Assembly: GCA_934488615.1 (NCBI GenBank) | Contig: CAKSSJ010000001.1 | Span: forward strand, 115,608-179,607 | Reading direction: 5' to 3' | DNA from: an uncultured Eubacteriales bacterium | GTDB lineage: Bacteria; Bacillota; Clostridia; Oscillospirales; Acutalibacteraceae | DNA length: 64,000 nt | Shown: piece by piece, positions 61,304-64,000 of the stretch | How the letters are laid out: every line of letters starts with the position of its first letter | Position numbering within the stretch: position 1 is the first letter of the stretch | Translations under genes and position numbers: made by a program | The notes under the pieces: model-generated | Told to the model about the DNA's origin: nothing | Databases searched by the model: none | Seen by the model: only the letters and a program-made list of their open reading frames with translations

Positions 61304-63028
61304 ATGAACAGTATTTCCGCATTTAAGATTGAAACGCAGGACGATTGTGAAATTATTTACGATGTTGTAGAGGCGGATCCCGAAAACGACTCACTGCAAG
61401 CGGAAATAAACAGCGCACTGCAAGATCTGGATCAAAGAATTGATGAGTGTCGGGACCGTATCGACGAGCTTGACAGTCAGATTGATTTTTATACAAGCCA
61501 TGCCGATAAAACGGACATAATAGTTTCCGCAGCCAGCGGAATTGTTACCGCATTGCTCGACGCGGTGCTTAAGGAAATCAGGCTGAAAAACACATTCGGC
61601 GGCAATTTAGAGGGTAAGGATCTTCTGGATTTCTTTAATGAGAGCGGAACAAAAACCGTAAATGATTTTGTGCAAAAGACGGGCAACAGCGATTTAGCAA
61701 AAAAGCTTGCAAAAGAGTCAAACGAAAGAGGCGGCGGAGCAAAAGGAACGGGTACGCCGAGCGGAGATGGATTGGAAAAAGTAATCTCTTTCCTTGAAGA
61801 TAAGTTTAATATCCCGTCGGATTCGCTTACCTCAGAGTTCGGAGGCTCAAGGCAACATCATTTGAGAGATTTTTCACATCATCCTTCGATTATCGGATTG
61901 ATTTTTTCATTGCTCACGCAGTTTACTCTGGTTTGTTACGGCACAGATACTTCGGGAAAATTCAAAACGGAAAAGCTGAAGCTTATTGACGGCAGAATAG
62001 CCGAAAGTAAAAAGGGAGTAAAGGTTATCGGCGAAAATGTCGGCGAAAAGATTCTGTTTGGAACTGTGTTTTGGTTTTTTCATCTTGTCAGCGATATGGC
62101 AGGCAGTACAAACTCACCCGGAGCAGGAATGGGCATCCCGGGACCGATAATGTCCCTTGCCAAAGAGCTTTCGGCTCTTCCGATTTTTAGAAAGACGGAT
62201 AAGGACGGCAACAAGGTTTTTTCTGTTTGGATTTCGAAGCTTTATAACGGAACTTTATTCGCAAAAACAGATGCAAACGGAAAAAAGATTGCAAGAAAAA
62301 TTGATCTTCGTACGGAGGTCGGACTTTTTAAGGAGCTGAAGGATCAGGCAATTCCTGTAATACTCAATGAATTCATTGTAAGAGGCTTCTACTTTGTCAG
62401 AAGATTGGTCAATGAGATAAAGGTGAACAACATAAAGAGCTTTTCTGAGCTTAACAGGATTGATCCCGATAAGATTTTGCCGTTTAAGAACAGAACGGTT
62501 ATCAGAATGCTGACGGTTGCAACGGGTTCATTCTCCGCAACGAATCTTGCGGCGGCTGCCGTGATAAGCGGGGCAAAATCAGGCGGAAATGTGGCAAGCT
62601 TTGCTTCCGGTTTTGTAATGCGAATCAACTTTGTCGGTATCGGAAGGTTTGCAGTTGCTTTGGGCTCTGATATTTCGGGCGGATTCAAAAAATCGAAGCT
62701 TGAAAAAGAGCGTTTTATTGTTTCGGCACAGATGGTTAATCTGCTTAATGCAAAGGTTTATTACATAAATGCCGATACGTTGCTTACAATCAACCGCGCG
62801 GAATCGGGACTGGTTGATGTTTTTGAAGCGGAGCAAAAGGTGTGGATCGCCGCCGAGGACGCTAACCAAGCGATAATTGATATGTATGAAACAGCAGTAA
62901 AAGCAGGAATAATTGCCGTTGAATCAAAGAAAGAGATTGATCGTATGACGGACAATATTGGATTTTTAAGGGACAAGATAGAAGAGAAAAATCCCGAATT
63001 GATAAAAAAACTGAATTTTAAATTCTAA
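61304..63028 (+). CDS. Uncharacterised 574-residue protein with His/Asp-rich core
   Basis: No family recognised. A coiled coil lies at about 31-62, an Ala/Gly-rich helix at 73-90, a low-complexity GGGAKGTGTPSGDG linker at 143-156. The central part has RQHHLRDFSHHPSIIGLIF (H185, H186, H192, H193, D189) and FWFFHLVSDMAGS (H260, D264), so a metal site is possible but unproven. Hydrophobic helices occur near 196-210, 252-268 and 420-430; the final 90 residues are helical and charged. I have the impression that similar HH-DFSHHP proteins exist in gut Clostridia without function. A coiled-coil gene follows 14 bases later. Confidence 0.7.
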   Translation: MNSISAFKIETQDDCEIIYDVVEADPENDSLQAEINSALQDLDQRIDECRDRIDELDSQIDFYTSHADKTDIIVSAASGIVTALLDAVLKEIRLKNTFGGNLEGKDLLDFFNESGTKTVNDFVQKTGNSDLAKKLAKESNERGGGAKGTGTPSGDGLEKVISFLEDKFNIPSDSLTSEFGGSRQHHLRDFSHHPSIIGLIFSLLTQFTLVCYGTDTSGKFKTEKLKLIDGRIAESKKGVKVIGENVGEKILFGTVFWFFHLVSDMAGSTNSPGAGMGIPGPIMSLAKELSALPIFRKTDKDGNKVFSVWISKLYNGTLFAKTDANGKKIARKIDLRTEVGLFKELKDQAIPVILNEFIVRGFYFVRRLVNEIKVNNIKSFSELNRIDPDKILPFKNRTVIRMLTVATGSFSATNLAAAAVISGAKSGGNVASFASGFVMRINFVGIGRFAVALGSDISGGFKKSKLEKERFIVSAQMVNLLNAKVYYINADTLLTINRAESGLVDVFEAEQKVWIAAEDANQAIIDMYETAVKAGIIAVESKKEIDRMTDNIGFLRDKIEEKNPELIKKLNFKF

Positions 63029-63041
63029 CGGAGGAAGTTTT

Positions 63042-64000
63042 ATGTCAGACAACAATTTGATGCAGATAACCGATAACAGCCCGATGTCGCCTGAAGAATG
63101 TGCAGAATACGTTTCAAAGCAGCTTACGCTTTCGGATGGAATCAGTAAAAAGCTGAAAGCGGCTAAAAAAGCCGCCGCCGATGCCAGCTCGAAAGCGCGC
63201 AGAGCACGGGTTAAGGCGATGGAAAGTGCCAAAAATGCCGAAGATATGGCAAATGACATAAGCAGCTATATTAACGCAGGCTTTGGACATAAAAAAGAGG
63301 CGATAGAAATTCTCAGTCAGAGAACAGAGGATCTTGCCGATAATAATGTCAGTCAGGCAGAAACCATGCAGCAGATGGGCTATGCGCTTGAGGGAACCGT
63401 TAAAGTGCAGAAAGCTCTGAACGAAGCGAACGAGCTTGTTTTCCGTAATCAGCAGCAAATTGCAAACATAATGAAGTCATTATATATGCTCGGAACGCAG
63501 AGCATTGTAATGAGCCGAACTATTGTCAGACAGCTTGAAATGAAGCTTGAAGGTGCAAGCAAGGAAGAACTCGATTCGTTCCAGATGCAGGAAATTCAGA
63601 ATGTAATTAACCAGCTTAAAGCGGGTCAGGACGTGATGTATAAGCAGGAGCAGATGAACGAAATCGTTCATGATCACGATGACAGACTTATTGATGCAGA
63701 GGCGGAAATAAGCTCGTTTAGGGAAAAGGAAGAGGATAGAGCCCGCCGCTTTGCAGAAGCAGAGGACAGAGACGCAATGCAGGACGAGCTCATCGCGGCA
63801 CAGGCGAAGAAGGACGAGGAGCATGACCGCCGCTTTGCAGAAGCAGAGGACAGAGACGCAATGCAGGACGAGCTCATCAAGGCACAGGCTCAGAAGGATG
63901 AGGAGCACGACCGCCGCCTTGCAGAAGCAGAGAGCAGAGATGCAACGCAGAACGAGCTCATCGCGGCACAGGCGCAGAAGGACGAGGAGCACGACCGCCG
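63042..64000 (+). CDS. Coiled-coil protein with 28-residue repeats, 3' end outside window
   Basis: Open to the window edge; at least 319 residues. GGAGG precedes the ATG at 63042. The first 235 residues are helical (QTEDLADNN-type and MQEIQNVINQLK), followed by 28-residue repeats RRFAEAEDRDAMQDELIAAQ-type in exact 84-base periods. No signal peptide. It follows the 574-residue gene and probably works with it. No family recognised. Confidence 0.75.
   Translation, partial: MSDNNLMQITDNSPMSPEECAEYVSKQLTLSDGISKKLKAAKKAAADASSKARRARVKAMESAKNAEDMANDISSYINAGFGHKKEAIEILSQRTEDLADNNVSQAETMQQMGYALEGTVKVQKALNEANELVFRNQQQIANIMKSLYMLGTQSIVMSRTIVRQLEMKLEGASKEELDSFQMQEIQNVINQLKAGQDVMYKQEQMNEIVHDHDDRLIDAEAEISSFREKEEDRARRFAEAEDRDAMQDELIAAQAKKDEEHDRRFAEAEDRDAMQDELIKAQAQKDEEHDRRLAEAESRDATQNELIAAQAQKDEEHDR
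63744..64000 (+). repeat. 84-bp tandem repeat, three full copies and start of a fourth
   Basis: Copies start at 63744, 63828, 63912 and 63996. They code the 28-residue units and differ by few bases. Confidence 0.9.

Overview
The window reads as chromosome of a low-to-mid GC Gram-positive anaerobe, most likely a gut Clostridia of the Oscillospiraceae/Ruminococcaceae kind. The reasons are strong AGGAGG-type ribosome sites with some TTG and GTG starts, near-consensus TTGACA-17-TATAAT promoters, a Firmicutes-type L10 leader, a type I dockerin protein, intracellular glycosidases for host glycans, and a split MetH reactivation domain. No phage, insertion sequence, integrase or CRISPR array was seen. 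Assignments come from reading motifs by eye; no database search was run.

Layout. 0-6.3 kb: a truncated membrane protein, a D,D-carboxypeptidase, then a metallophosphoesterase-deoC-GNAT-galM run. 6.4-10.4 kb: a two-component system followed by an HtrA protease. 10.7-15 kb: a CdaR-like regulator, then ftsE-ftsX and a degenerate LytM coiled-coil protein, which look like a cell-division hydrolase-activation module. 15-27.5 kb: a glycan region with GH125, GH89, GH78 and GH38-like proteins, pyrophosphatase, a HAD hydrolase and a lipoprotein. 27.5-30.5 kb: a CrtO-like membrane protein, a par/fst-style type I toxin-antitoxin locus, a GNAT and a radical SAM/SPASM protein. 30.8-36.1 kb: a secreted phosphoesterase, an attenuator-like RNA leader in front of a Cys-rich mini-protein, and a heterodimeric ABC exporter. 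36.1-41.5 kb: an OGG1-type glycosylase, a DnaA-box cluster, nth, and an SEDS-PBP pair. 41.6-48.5 kb: a secreted protein, rplJ-rplL with leader, another phosphoesterase and an LRR-dockerin protein. 48.7-57.1 kb: an EF-G-like GTPase, metF-activation protein-metH, a DUF6056-like protein and a ZIP transporter. 57.2-64 kb: tRNA-Met and tRNA-Trp, then an accessory-looking region with an acyltransferase, a two-repeat surface protein and an uncharacterised two-gene unit running off the end.

The most interesting items are: the toxin-antitoxin locus at 28.1-28.4 kb; the promoter, folded leader and terminator with a matching antiterminator ahead of a Cys-rich ORF at 32.2-32.6 kb; a surface protein with five tandem repeats of exactly 49 residues; a 48-bp direct repeat bracketing 57.4-61.1 kb next to tRNA-Trp; the uncharacterised pair at 61.3-64 kb; and catalytic-residue losses in the LytM and GH38-like proteins.
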